This document shows, piece after piece, positions 9,466 through 18,191 of a stretch of 64,000 bases of DNA. Origin of the DNA: Thalassotalea insulae (GTDB lineage: Bacteria; Pseudomonadota; Gammaproteobacteria; Enterobacterales; Alteromonadaceae); contig NZ_BSST01000001.1 in NCBI RefSeq assembly GCF_030161395.1, forward strand, positions 3,844,001-3,908,000. The letters run 5' to 3'. The notes below the pieces were generated by a model, which did not search any database, was not told where the DNA came from, and saw only the letters and a program-made list of their open reading frames with translations. Position numbers and translations under genes: made by a program. Positions within the stretch are counted from its first letter, which is position 1; each line of letters opens with the position of its first letter.

Positions 9466-11085
9466 ATGAAACAAGTAGAAAATTTGCATTGTGATACAGC
9501 TATTGCCGGCGGAGGAATTGCCGGTTTAGTTTGTGCTTTGGAGTTATTAGCACAAGGCGAACAGGTGATTATTGTTGACCGTGATAAAGCTGAACGGCTT
9601 GGAGGCCTAGCGCGCTGGGCTTTTGGCGGTATGGCACTTTGCGGCACTAAGCAGCAACGGCGGATGAAAATTCCCGATTCTAGCGATAAATTGTTAGCGG
9701 ACTGGTACAGTTTTGCTAATTTTTCTGAACATGATTATTGGCCTAAGGCCTGGGCAAAGGAATATGCAGAACATTGTTTTGATAAAGTTTATCTTTGGTT
9801 AGATAAATTGGGGCTCAAGTTTTTACCTGCGGTTAACTGGGTCGAGCGTGGTCTTTATACACCGGGTAATTCCTTGCCTCGTTATCATGTGGTTTGGGGG
9901 ACTGGCTGGCAGTTAGTGGAAACAGTTATTGAACAGTTAACACCTTATCTGGCCAATCGGCAATTGACTATCTTGTCTCAGCATAAGGCGACGGCATTTG
10001 CACAAGGGCAAGAGTTTCATTGTTTGTCGATAATCAATGAGCAAACCAACCAGAAGCTTGTCGTTAACGCTGCTAATGTTGTTATTGCTTGTGGCGGGGT
10101 TAATGGTGCGCTGGAAAATGCAAAGAAAAACTGGCTTTCAGGGTTTAATAATCCCAATGCTAATATGCTTAATGGCGCGAATCCTATTTCAGATGGCAAA
10201 CTCCATCAGCAGTTAGCAGCTCAGGGAGCTAAACTGACTCATGTTGACAAAATGTGGAATTATGCCGCAGGTATACGTCATCCACAGGCGGAATTTGAAC
10301 ATCATGGACTCAGTTTGATCCCTTGTAAATCCGCGTTATGGTTAAATCACCGAGGGCAACGTATTGGTCCTACGCCGTTAGTGACAGGTTTTGATACTCA
10401 TGAGTTATGTCAGCAAGTTGCCAAGCAGCAAAAGCCATGGACCTGGCAAATTCTAAACTGGCAGATAGCCAAAAAGGAACTGGCAGTTTCAGGCTCAGCA
10501 CATAACCCATCAATTCGAGATAAAAAGCTATGGCAGTTTATAGCTGAAATTTTATTTGGCAATAAGCGTTTGGTGCGGCAATTATTAGAAGAAAGTGAAG
10601 ATGTGATCTGTGCGGATTCGATTGACGGGTTAGTTCAGCAAATGAATCAGTTAACGGGTGATAATTTTGTTAATAGTGATGAGTTAACTAAAGTTATTAA
10701 GGGGTATGATCAACAGTTTGCTAATGGCGCTAGCATAGAGAATGATGATCAGGTACGCCGTATTCGTCATGCCAGGCAATGGCGCCCTGATAGATTAAGA
10801 ACTTGTACTCCAGCACCGATTGGCAAAAATCCACAAAAGAATCCATTGATCGCCATTCGCGTACAACTTATCGCCCGTAAAAGTCTTGGCGGAATTCAAA
10901 CTAATTTAAACAGTCAAGTACTAGATCAAGCAGGTAATGTGATGCAGGGACTTTACTGTATTGGGGAAGCCGCTGGATTTGGTGGTGGTGGTGCTAATGG
11001 AGAGAAATCATTAGAAGGCACATTTTTAGCTGGCTGTATATTGACTGCGCGTAATGCTGCAAAGGCGATAACTTCAGCGAGATAA
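9466..11085 (+). CDS. FAD-binding dehydrogenase (fumarate reductase/KsdD-like flavoprotein)
   Basis: This is a flavoprotein of about 539 residues in the FAD_binding_2 group. The N-terminal dinucleotide fold reads AIAGGGIAGLVCALELL followed by the acidic strand end IIVDRDK. The C-terminal FAD signature is GLYCIGEAAGFGGGGANG with a following EGTFLAGC helix. Relatives include 3-ketosteroid dehydrogenases and fumarate reductases, so it probably desaturates or reduces an alpha,beta position of an organic substrate. I cannot name the substrate. The ATG at 9466 puts the fold near residue 12; in-frame starts at 9445 (ATG) and 9442 (TTG) are alternatives. It is 32 bp upstream of the ThDP enzyme gene, probably in one operon. 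Confidence 0.83.
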   Translation: MKQVENLHCDTAIAGGGIAGLVCALELLAQGEQVIIVDRDKAERLGGLARWAFGGMALCGTKQQRRMKIPDSSDKLLADWYSFANFSEHDYWPKAWAKEYAEHCFDKVYLWLDKLGLKFLPAVNWVERGLYTPGNSLPRYHVVWGTGWQLVETVIEQLTPYLANRQLTILSQHKATAFAQGQEFHCLSIINEQTNQKLVVNAANVVIACGGVNGALENAKKNWLSGFNNPNANMLNGANPISDGKLHQQLAAQGAKLTHVDKMWNYAAGIRHPQAEFEHHGLSLIPCKSALWLNHRGQRIGPTPLVTGFDTHELCQQVAKQQKPWTWQILNWQIAKKELAVSGSAHNPSIRDKKLWQFIAEILFGNKRLVRQLLEESEDVICADSIDGLVQQMNQLTGDNFVNSDELTKVIKGYDQQFANGASIENDDQVRRIRHARQWRPDRLRTCTPAPIGKNPQKNPLIAIRVQLIARKSLGGIQTNLNSQVLDQAGNVMQGLYCIGEAAGFGGGGANGEKSLEGTFLAGCILTARNAAKAITSAR

Positions 11086-11117
11086 TAAAAATAAGGTAAC
11101 AGTGTGAGAGTCATAAT

Positions 11118-12848
11118 ATGAAGAAAACAGCAGCCTGGTTAGTGCGCTATGCACTTGAACAACTTGAGATTAAGTTTACCTTTGGTATCCCTGGAGTTCA
11201 TAACACTGAAATTTATGATGAGCTGGAAAAGTCACCGTTAATTAATCCGGTGCTAGTAACGCATGAAGGCTATGGCGCCTTTATGGCTGATGCAGTTAGT
11301 CGCAGCAGTGATAATATTGGCACGTTAGTAATTGTGCCGGCTGCAGGGGCAACACATGCGGCCAGTGGCATAGGCGAAGCATTTTTAGATGGTATTCCTA
11401 TGCTAGTGATCAGTGGCGGGGTAAGAACAGATTCACAGTTTCAATACCAGTTACATGATATGGATCAGCATAAGATGCTTGAACCTATCACTAAGAAAAC
11501 CTTTAAAGTAACGTCGCATCAGGACGTGGTTAGTACCATTTTTGAAGCTTATCGAGTGGCAAATGAAGGTGAGCCAGGTCCCGTTTTTGTTGAAATTCCG
11601 GTTAATTTACAACTGGATAAAGGGGAAGTGGACGACTTACCCATTTATAGACCTGAACCAGTTTCGTTAACTCATATGGCAAAACAGGCGATTACTGAGG
11701 CGGCACAGTTATTAGCTCAGGCAACAAATCCAGCTATTTTTGTTGGTTGGGGAGCGGTTCAGGCGACGGAAAGTACTGCGGCGATTGCTGAGTTGCTCGA
11801 TGCGCCGGTGGCAACTACCTTACAAGGCTTAAGTGCTTTCAGTGCTAAACATCCGCTGCATACCGGAATGGGGTTTGGACCAGCTGCGGTGCCCGCTGCC
11901 ACTAATGCGTTTAAAGCATGTGATTGTTTGCTCGCTGTCGGGACTCGTTTTGCAGAGATTGCGACGGGAAGTTTTGGTGTCACTGTGCCGGAAAACTTGA
12001 TCCATATTGATATTAATCCCCAGGTGTTTAATGCTAATTATCCGGCTAAAGTTACCATTGAAGCAGATGCAACATTTGCTTTGGCTCAGTTAGCAACGTC
12101 ATTAACTGAACAGACCATTAAAGCAAAACGTGGTGATGCTATCAGGCAAAGTATTGCTGATGATAAACAGGCTTACCTTGATAGCTGGTTAGCGCATCAC
12201 AGCGGAGAGCGGGTTAATCCAGCACATTTTTTTCAGCAATTAAGGGCGCAACTGGCGGATGATGCTTTTGTGATTGCCGATGATGGTAATCATACATTTT
12301 TAACTGCTGAATTAATGCCGTGCTATCAAGCGAAGCATTTTTTCAGTCCAACAGATTTTAATTGTATGGGCTATGCGATCCCTGCTGTCATCGGTGCTAA
12401 GCTTGCCAATCCAGCGCATCAGGTGGTTGGGATCATCGGGGATGGCGCATTTTTAATGAGTCAAACTGAGCTTTTTACCGCGGCTCATTTATCTGTTGGC
12501 GGAATTTTTATTATCTTTAATGATGGTGAGCTGGCGCAAATCTCTCAGGCACAATCGACTCCTTATAATAAAAAAACTTGCACTGTGCTGCCTGATATTA
12601 AGTTTCAAGGGATAGCGCAAGCCAGTGGTTGTCATTATTTGAGGATAGATAATAATGACCAAGTGGCAGAAAAACTGGCTCAGGCGATTGAATTAAGTAC
12701 TGAGCAACATCCCGTGGTGGTAGATGTTAATATCGATTACTCGAAGAAAACGCGATTTACTCAGGGGATTATTGCGACTAACTTAAAACGGATGAAATTG
12801 CCAACTAAAGTGCGGATGATCTCTAGGGCATTATGGCGCCGAGTGTAA
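11118..12848 (+). CDS. Thiamine diphosphate-dependent enzyme (acetolactate synthase-like)
   Basis: This 576-residue protein has the three domains of the ThDP decarboxylase/synthase superfamily. The N-terminal PYR domain carries the activating Glu50 in VTHEGYGAFMADA. The central domain lies at about 190-330. The C-terminal PP domain has the cofactor motif starting IGDGAFLM near residue 438 and ending FNDG. It resembles acetolactate synthase and benzoylformate decarboxylase-type enzymes. No small regulatory subunit (IlvN/IlvH) is adjacent, so a biosynthetic ALS role is unlikely. Its partner is the upstream FAD dehydrogenase. The true reaction, whether 2-oxoacid decarboxylation, carboligation or oxalyl/2-hydroxyacyl-CoA cleavage, is unresolved. 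Confidence 0.83.
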   Translation: MKKTAAWLVRYALEQLEIKFTFGIPGVHNTEIYDELEKSPLINPVLVTHEGYGAFMADAVSRSSDNIGTLVIVPAAGATHAASGIGEAFLDGIPMLVISGGVRTDSQFQYQLHDMDQHKMLEPITKKTFKVTSHQDVVSTIFEAYRVANEGEPGPVFVEIPVNLQLDKGEVDDLPIYRPEPVSLTHMAKQAITEAAQLLAQATNPAIFVGWGAVQATESTAAIAELLDAPVATTLQGLSAFSAKHPLHTGMGFGPAAVPAATNAFKACDCLLAVGTRFAEIATGSFGVTVPENLIHIDINPQVFNANYPAKVTIEADATFALAQLATSLTEQTIKAKRGDAIRQSIADDKQAYLDSWLAHHSGERVNPAHFFQQLRAQLADDAFVIADDGNHTFLTAELMPCYQAKHFFSPTDFNCMGYAIPAVIGAKLANPAHQVVGIIGDGAFLMSQTELFTAAHLSVGGIFIIFNDGELAQISQAQSTPYNKKTCTVLPDIKFQGIAQASGCHYLRIDNNDQVAEKLAQAIELSTEQHPVVVDVNIDYSKKTRFTQGIIATNLKRMKLPTKVRMISRALWRRV

Positions 12849-12884
12849 CGAATGAAACAATATTGAGCATCTAGTAATAAAATA

Positions 12885-12901
12885 AAGTGGTTAGACCAGT
12901 T
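12885..12901. promoter_or_regulatory. Candidate FadR operator before the acyl-CoA dehydrogenase gene
   Basis: AAGTGGTTAGACCAGTT matches the gammaproteobacterial FadR consensus AACTGGTCNGACCAGTT at all but two defined positions. It overlaps the predicted -35 element, consistent with repression. FadR itself is not encoded in this window. Confidence 0.6.
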
Positions 12902-12928
12902 GATTTTGCCGATAAACTCTCATAGTAT
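12900..12928 (+). promoter_or_regulatory. Predicted promoter of the 606-residue acyl-CoA dehydrogenase gene
   Basis: A TTGATT -35 element (12900-12905) is followed by a 17-bp spacer and a TAGTAT -10 element (12923-12928). This would give a leader of about 35 nt before the ATG at 12970, which is preceded by the ribosome-binding sequence TGGAG. Confidence 0.5.
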
Positions 12929-12969
12929 TAGGGCTATTATAACAGGTCGTACCATTATGGAGTGTAGCT

Positions 12970-14790
12970 ATGCTGACATACAAAGCGCCAATTGCCGATA
13001 TTAAATTTTTATTTGAAGATGTTTTGGATTATTACAAGCACTATGAAAAATATCCTGAGTTTGAAGAGGCAACTCCAGATCTTGTTGATGCAATCATACA
13101 GGAGTGCGCCAAGTTTAGTGAAAACGAACTATTACCATTAAATCAAAGTGGCGATAAAGAAGGTTGTCAATTTGATAACGGCCAGGTCACCACACCCAAA
13201 GGCTTTAAAGAAGCTTATCAGCAATATGTGCAAGGGGGCTGGGCAGCATTGTCCCATGATTTGGAATACGGTGGTCAAGGGTTACCTTCTTCACTTGGTA
13301 TGATCAAATCTGAAATGATGGGCACAGCTAACTGGTCTTGGGCAATGTACCCAGGTCTTAGCCATGGTGCGATGAACACATTAGATGTTCATGGCAGCGA
13401 AGAGCAAAAGCAATTATATCTCACTAAGCTTATTGAAGGCACTTGGACCGGCACTATGTGTTTAACCGAGCCGCAATGTGGAACGGATTTAGGACAGGTG
13501 AAAACCAAAGCGGTACCTAATGATGATGGCAGTTATTCAATAACAGGTACCAAGATATTCATTTCGGCAGGTGAGCACGATATGACGGATAACATCGTTC
13601 ATATTGTACTTGCCCGTTTACCGAATGCCCCAGAGGGGACTAAAGGTATTTCTTTATTTATCGTGCCTAAGATGGATGTTGACAGTCAGGGCAATATTCT
13701 TGGTGAGAATAATGTTAGCTGTGGTTCCATTGAAGATAAGATGGGGATCAAGGCATCGGTGACTGCGGTGCTTAACTTTGATAAAGCTAAAGGGGTATTA
13801 ATAGGTCCAGAAAATAAAGGCCTAGAATGCATGTTTACCTTTATGAATACCGCACGTGTTGGTACCGCGTTGCAAGGAGTCTGTGCGTCAGAACTTTCTT
13901 ATCAAAATGCACTGATATATGCGAAAGAGCGTTTATCTATGCGCTCTTTAAAAGGTGCACAACAGCCAGAAAAAGTTGCTGATCCTATTATTGTTCATCC
14001 TGATGTTAGAAAGATGTTGTTAACGCAAAAAGCCTTTAGTGAAGGTGGGCGAGCGATGATTTACTATGCATCTCAATTGGTGGATGTGATTGAAAATTCT
14101 AAGGATGAAAAGGAGCGTAAGCGTGCGGATTATCGTTTAGGCTTTATCACACCCATTTTAAAAGCGTTTTTAACCGAAGTAGGCTTAGAAAGTGCGAACC
14201 TCGGGGTTCAGGTGTTCGGTGGTCACGGTTTCATAAAAGAGTGGGGCATGGAGCAAATTGTTCGTGATACCCGGATTGCTACCTTGTATGAGGGGACTAC
14301 CGGTATTCAGGCGTTAGATTTACTTGGCCGTAAAATTTTATTAAGCCGGGGTAAGTCGTTGAAAAGCTTTACTATGGAAATTTTAGGTTTCTGTAAAGAC
14401 AAGAGTATGATTTCCGGTAATCCACATAAACGCCAAATGAATAAATTTATCTGGCCATTAAGTAAAGCGGCAGCCAACTGGCAACAATATACCTTACGTT
14501 TAGCGCTGAAAGCGAAAAAGGACAGAGACTTTGTTGGTTCTGCCTCGGTGGATTATTTGATGTATTCAGGTTATATCACTATGGCTTATTTCTGGGCGAA
14601 AATGGCGCAGGCGGCATATGAAAAACTAGCCTCAGGCGTTGAGAATAGAGATTTTTATCGAGCTAAAATTAAGACTGCAGAGTTTTATTTTGAACGTATC
14701 TTGCCAAGAACTAAATCTCATGCTGCGACTATGATGGCAGATCCTAAATCACTGATGCAATTAGATGAAGAATTGTTATCTTTTCTTTAA
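12970..14790 (+). CDS. Acyl-CoA dehydrogenase with C-terminal extension (DmdC/AcdB-like)
   Basis: This 606-residue flavoprotein contains the usual N-terminal, middle and C-terminal acyl-CoA dehydrogenase domains. Examples are TMCLTEPQCGTDLGQVKTKA, KIFISAGEHD, VFGGHGFIKEWGMEQIVRD and the catalytic-region segment TLYEGTTGIQALDLLGRK. An extra C-terminal domain of about 120 residues follows, as in the long family that includes 3-methylmercaptopropionyl-CoA dehydrogenase (DmdC). It oxidises an acyl-CoA at the alpha-beta bond; chain length cannot be read from sequence. The FadR-like operator at its promoter points to fatty-acid control. It stands alone and converges on the aldehyde dehydrogenase gene. 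Confidence 0.9.
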   Translation: MLTYKAPIADIKFLFEDVLDYYKHYEKYPEFEEATPDLVDAIIQECAKFSENELLPLNQSGDKEGCQFDNGQVTTPKGFKEAYQQYVQGGWAALSHDLEYGGQGLPSSLGMIKSEMMGTANWSWAMYPGLSHGAMNTLDVHGSEEQKQLYLTKLIEGTWTGTMCLTEPQCGTDLGQVKTKAVPNDDGSYSITGTKIFISAGEHDMTDNIVHIVLARLPNAPEGTKGISLFIVPKMDVDSQGNILGENNVSCGSIEDKMGIKASVTAVLNFDKAKGVLIGPENKGLECMFTFMNTARVGTALQGVCASELSYQNALIYAKERLSMRSLKGAQQPEKVADPIIVHPDVRKMLLTQKAFSEGGRAMIYYASQLVDVIENSKDEKERKRADYRLGFITPILKAFLTEVGLESANLGVQVFGGHGFIKEWGMEQIVRDTRIATLYEGTTGIQALDLLGRKILLSRGKSLKSFTMEILGFCKDKSMISGNPHKRQMNKFIWPLSKAAANWQQYTLRLALKAKKDRDFVGSASVDYLMYSGYITMAYFWAKMAQAAYEKLASGVENRDFYRAKIKTAEFYFERILPRTKSHAATMMADPKSLMQLDEELLSFL

Positions 14791-14821
14791 CTCTTAAATA
14801 GAGCTAAAAAATTAAGTTAAT

Positions 14822-14848
14822 AAAAAAGCTGCAACTTGCAGCTTTTTT
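14822..14848. terminator. Bidirectional rho-independent terminator
   Basis: A perfect inverted repeat (AAAAAAGCTGCAA / TTGCAGCTTTTTT around a single C) lies between the converging acyl-CoA and aldehyde dehydrogenase genes. The core GCTGC stem is flanked by A and T tracts, so it can terminate both. Confidence 0.85.
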
Positions 14849-14880
14849 TATTTCTAAAATCAGAACTAAGCTTCGACCGT

Positions 14881-16254
14881 TTATAAGTGGCGGATCAAAC
14901 GTAACAACTTAAATTTCAACTGCGTATAAGGTGCAAAACGTACTGGTAAGTCTTTGAGAAAAGGTCGAGTTAATACAGACTTTAAATGACTGAAGTTATC
15001 AAAACCTGCTTTACCACTGTATTGTCCTATGCCACTGGGGCCAACGCCGCCGAATGGTAAATCAGGCACGGCATTGAACATAATGACATCATTGACACAT
15101 TGATTTCCTGAGCTAATTTCACTTATCCAATTATCAGTTTGCGCTTTATCTTTGGTAAATATATATGAAGACAGCGGTTTATCTCGTTCTTTAATAAATT
15201 GTTTGGCCTGCGCGAAACTTTCAATACTAATGATAGGTAGAATGGGACCAAAAATTTCATCTGTCATTAATGGGCTATCCAAAGCAGGATCGATTATCAA
15301 TGTAGGTTCGATATATTTAGCGTCAATATCTGTGGTGCCACCAAAGGCAATTTCACCACTACTTAAGTAAGAGGCAATCCGCTTTGTATGACGTTGATTG
15401 ACGATTCTGCCATAAGAAGGGCTAGCTTTTATATCTTCACCAAACATTTGTTTGATTTGTTTTTTCAGGGCAGTGACAAGTGGTGGGATCAAGCTTTTAT
15501 CCGTAAGAATGTAATCCGGTGCAATACAGGTTTGGCCGGCATTCATCCATTTACCCCAGGCGAGGCGTTGGGCAGTAATCTCCAGATCAGCACTTTGATC
15601 TATATATACCGGGCTTTTTCCACCTAATTCTAATGTGACTGGTGTTAAGTGTTTTGCTGCGGCTGTCATAACGATACGTCCAACCTGACCATTACCAGTA
15701 TACATAATATGATCGAATGGTTGTGCTAGCAGTTTAGTGGTTTCTTCAACTCCACCTTCAACGACCGAAAATGCACTGGTATCTAAATATTGTGGAACAA
15801 GTTTCGCTAACAATGCAGAGGTCGCTGGTGCTAGTTCTGATGGCTTTAAGATCGCACAGTTACCGGCAGAGATAACGGCGACTAATGGTGCTAACACTAG
15901 TTGCAGAGGATAATTCCAGGCACCTATAATTAATACGGTTCCTTGCGGTTCAGGTTGGATATAAGAACGTCCTGGTTGAGCGACAATAGGCGTACGTACT
16001 TTACGCTTTTTTGCCCATTTATCTATGCGCTTGACGACGTGATCAACGTCGCCTGATATGTAAGAGACTTCGGTGATCCAAGCTTCAACTGCTGGTTTTC
16101 CTAAATCTTGTTCAAGAGCATCTAGGCAAGCTTGTTCATTTTCTTCAACCAGTTTTTTAATTTGCAGTAACTGTTGCTTACGCCATTTGAGATCATGGGG
16201 TACCTGGCTATTGAAATAGCATCTATGCCCGTTCACCTGTTGTTCAAAGTTCAC
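14881..16254 (-). CDS. Aldehyde dehydrogenase (ALDH3/coniferyl aldehyde dehydrogenase-like)
   Basis: This 457-residue NAD(P)-dependent aldehyde dehydrogenase is of the short class-3 type. The general base is Glu209 in LELGGKSP and the nucleophile is Cys243 in NAGQTCIAPDY. The dinucleotide-binding segment is LKPSELAPATSALLA, and the C-terminal motif PFGGVGPSGIGQYSG is present. The C-terminus has the hydrophobic/basic tail (KFKLLRLIRHL) seen in fatty-aldehyde dehydrogenases that touch the membrane. The start is a GTG at 16254, supported by AAGGA six bases upstream. A TetR gene follows the same strand upstream, and a weak FadR-like sequence lies at 16275-16291. Likely substrates are long-chain or aromatic aldehydes. 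Confidence 0.9.
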   Translation of the reverse strand: MNFEQQVNGHRCYFNSQVPHDLKWRKQQLLQIKKLVEENEQACLDALEQDLGKPAVEAWITEVSYISGDVDHVVKRIDKWAKKRKVRTPIVAQPGRSYIQPEPQGTVLIIGAWNYPLQLVLAPLVAVISAGNCAILKPSELAPATSALLAKLVPQYLDTSAFSVVEGGVEETTKLLAQPFDHIMYTGNGQVGRIVMTAAAKHLTPVTLELGGKSPVYIDQSADLEITAQRLAWGKWMNAGQTCIAPDYILTDKSLIPPLVTALKKQIKQMFGEDIKASPSYGRIVNQRHTKRIASYLSSGEIAFGGTTDIDAKYIEPTLIIDPALDSPLMTDEIFGPILPIISIESFAQAKQFIKERDKPLSSYIFTKDKAQTDNWISEISSGNQCVNDVIMFNAVPDLPFGGVGPSGIGQYSGKAGFDNFSHLKSVLTRPFLKDLPVRFAPYTQLKFKLLRLIRHL

Positions 16255-16364
16255 AAAGCGTCCTTATTATTATTCATTGGTCGGATGACTTAATCTACCT
16301 TAATTCGAACTTTTGTACAAAACAAGTTTTTAGCTATTAACACTTTGATTTAGAAACTGAAGCG

Positions 16365-17033
16365 CTATTGTTTGACTTGCAAAAGCCAATAGATCAGACG
16401 TTTTACCATGGCATAGATGGCGCTATTATCGACATCTTGCTGTGGAATAACAATATTTCGATATTCTATCTGGCTAAATAGGGTCAGCATGATATCGGCA
16501 TCAATATCAGCCGTCTCCTGATTAAAGTAATGGCAAAGCTGTATACAGGGGGCTAATAGTGCGTCTCGGTGCGAGTTAGCAAGCTCCCTTAATTGGGGGC
16601 TACTTTGAATTTCGGTGAATAATAAACGTTTTACTGCTAATTCAACGGCATTATTTTGAATATTATCAATCAGGTATTGTGTTGCCATGGTTGTTAATAA
16701 TTCAGCAAGTTCAGCACGTATCGCTAGTTTTTTTAGTTGTGCTTTTTTATATTTTGCTAGCATCTCAAATGCTGGTAACCAAGCGGTGTTAGCTCTGGTC
16801 GTGATTTGAGCACAATTAAGAATAAATGCTTGATGAATCAGCTCTTGAATATCCTTAAAGTAGTAGGTGGTTAACGATAGCTGCAGCTGTGCGTGATTAG
16901 CTATGGCCCTGTGGGTTGTTGCTTTGATCCCTTGGGTTGCTAATACTTCAATGGCGGCGTGTAAGATTTGGTTTCGAGTTTGTTCACCTTTAGTTCGGCG
17001 TCGAACAGGGCGAGGAGAGGCAACGACTGTCAT
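16365..17033 (-). CDS. TetR/AcrR family transcriptional regulator
   Basis: This 222-residue regulator has an N-terminal TetR helix-turn-helix at about 15-65 (RNQILHAAIEVLATQGIKAT, then HRAIANHAQLQLSLTTYYFK). The all-alpha ligand domain that follows is not recognisable beyond the family. The ATG at 17033 is followed by a basic arm (RPVRRRTKGEQTR). A 17-bp palindrome 11 bp upstream is a likely autoregulatory operator. It is encoded 110 bp upstream of the aldehyde dehydrogenase on the same strand and next to the acyltransferase gene, which are candidate targets. Confidence 0.88.
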   Translation of the reverse strand: MTVVASPRPVRRRTKGEQTRNQILHAAIEVLATQGIKATTHRAIANHAQLQLSLTTYYFKDIQELIHQAFILNCAQITTRANTAWLPAFEMLAKYKKAQLKKLAIRAELAELLTTMATQYLIDNIQNNAVELAVKRLLFTEIQSSPQLRELANSHRDALLAPCIQLCHYFNQETADIDADIMLTLFSQIEYRNIVIPQQDVDNSAIYAMVKRLIYWLLQVKQ

Positions 17034-17044
17034 TTTTAAAATAA

Positions 17045-17061
17045 GTTAACTATTAGTTAAC
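17045..17061. promoter_or_regulatory. Palindromic candidate operator for the adjacent TetR regulator
   Basis: GTTAACTATTAGTTAAC is a perfect 8-bp inverted repeat around a central T, 11 bp upstream of the TetR start codon. Size, symmetry and position fit a TetR autorepression site. Confidence 0.55.
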
Positions 17062-17116
17062 GCTAAATTAACGTAACTATCGGGAGTTTTCAATGATGTC
17101 TGCGCTTTGGCACTAT

Positions 17117-18010
17117 TTATTTCGCATTATACTGAGCTATTTTTGTATCATTTCGTTGCCATGTGGTGGTTAGCCAACGATGAAAATCACGCTTGTAATT
17201 TATATCTTCTATGTAATTTCCTCTAAGTTCGCTCAGATCGTCGATTTGTTCGATATCTATGATCACCTCCTTTAATCGTCCTTTAAGCATGTCTTTCATG
17301 ATATGCCCGGGGTTTTGCGGATAGACTAAGGTGATATTAAGAATTTTATCAAATTGTTCACCCATCGTAGCTAAGGTAAAAGCGATACCACCAGCTTTGG
17401 GTATTAATAGGTGCTCGAACGAACTATTTTGCGCTTGATGCTTTTGCTCAGTAAAGCGGGTGCCTTCAACAAAATTGATAATAGTCGTCGGCTTGTTTCT
17501 ATATTTTTCACAACTTTTTTTCGTTGTTTCTAAATCTGTGCCGATCAAATGAGGGTTTTTCTTTAAAAATGATTTACTGTAACGTTTCATAAATGGCATA
17601 TCGAGCGCCCAGCAGCCCATACCGATAAAAGGTACTTTTTTTAAGGATTCTTTTAAAAAGTATTTGGGCTCGGGTGTGCGTGTTCGGGTAAAATGAGATA
17701 ACACAAAAATGTCGAGCCAGCTTTGATGATTAGCAATCAATAAATACCATGATTCCTTATTTAAATTCTCATCTCCTTTAATCGTCCACTTGATGTTGTT
17801 AAACAAGCTCATGATCAGGTAGTTATTTAGTGCCCATAACCGATAAATAGCATGCATAGGGCGATATAATAATTGGTGAAATAATGAAAAAGGTAGCAAG
17901 TATTTTAGTAAGCCACCGATAAAGATTAATGAGCCACAAAATACCAGATTAAGGCAAAATAACGTAAAAGAGATCGGCATTAAAATAAAAGCAGGTAACA
18001 CAGACAACAT
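17117..18010 (-). CDS. Acyltransferase, PlsC-like (YihG-type)
   Basis: This 297-residue membrane acyltransferase has the PlsC motifs: HX4D as NHQSWLD (about residue 93), the FVEGTRFTEQK motif about 90 residues later, and a downstream LLIPKAGG segment. One or two N-terminal transmembrane segments (residues 1-60) precede it. It is related to E. coli YihG/YihG-like 1-acylglycerophosphate acyltransferases and would transfer acyl chains to a glycerolipid at the inner membrane. It lies downstream of fadE on the same strand, but a strong terminator separates the two. Confidence 0.88.
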   Translation of the reverse strand: MLSVLPAFILMPISFTLFCLNLVFCGSLIFIGGLLKYLLPFSLFHQLLYRPMHAIYRLWALNNYLIMSLFNNIKWTIKGDENLNKESWYLLIANHQSWLDIFVLSHFTRTRTPEPKYFLKESLKKVPFIGMGCWALDMPFMKRYSKSFLKKNPHLIGTDLETTKKSCEKYRNKPTTIINFVEGTRFTEQKHQAQNSSFEHLLIPKAGGIAFTLATMGEQFDKILNITLVYPQNPGHIMKDMLKGRLKEVIIDIEQIDDLSELRGNYIEDINYKRDFHRWLTTTWQRNDTKIAQYNAK

Positions 18011-18142
18011 AGATGAATAGCGAGATCTTAAAAAAATTCATTAGAATATTTTACTTGTTTTCATTGTTATTTGGTAATGCTTTATTTGTTACAACTGTAC
18101 GCTGAGTTGTTGATATTACTGATGATATCTATTCTAGCTATA

Positions 18143-18172
18143 AAAAAAGCAAGCGATTATGCTTGCTTTTTT
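18143..18172 (-). terminator. Rho-independent terminator of fadE
   Basis: The stem AAAAAAGCAAGC / GCTTGCTTTTTT with a 6-nt loop sits 20 bp past the fadE stop. Read on the minus strand it ends in a run of T, so fadE is probably monocistronic. Confidence 0.85.
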
Positions 18173-18191
18173 ACATCTGAATAGTCTGAGT

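Noticed and set aside
11118..12848. Biosynthetic acetolactate synthase (ilvB/ilvI)
   Set aside because: There is no regulatory subunit, no branched-chain genes nearby, and the partner is an FAD dehydrogenase.
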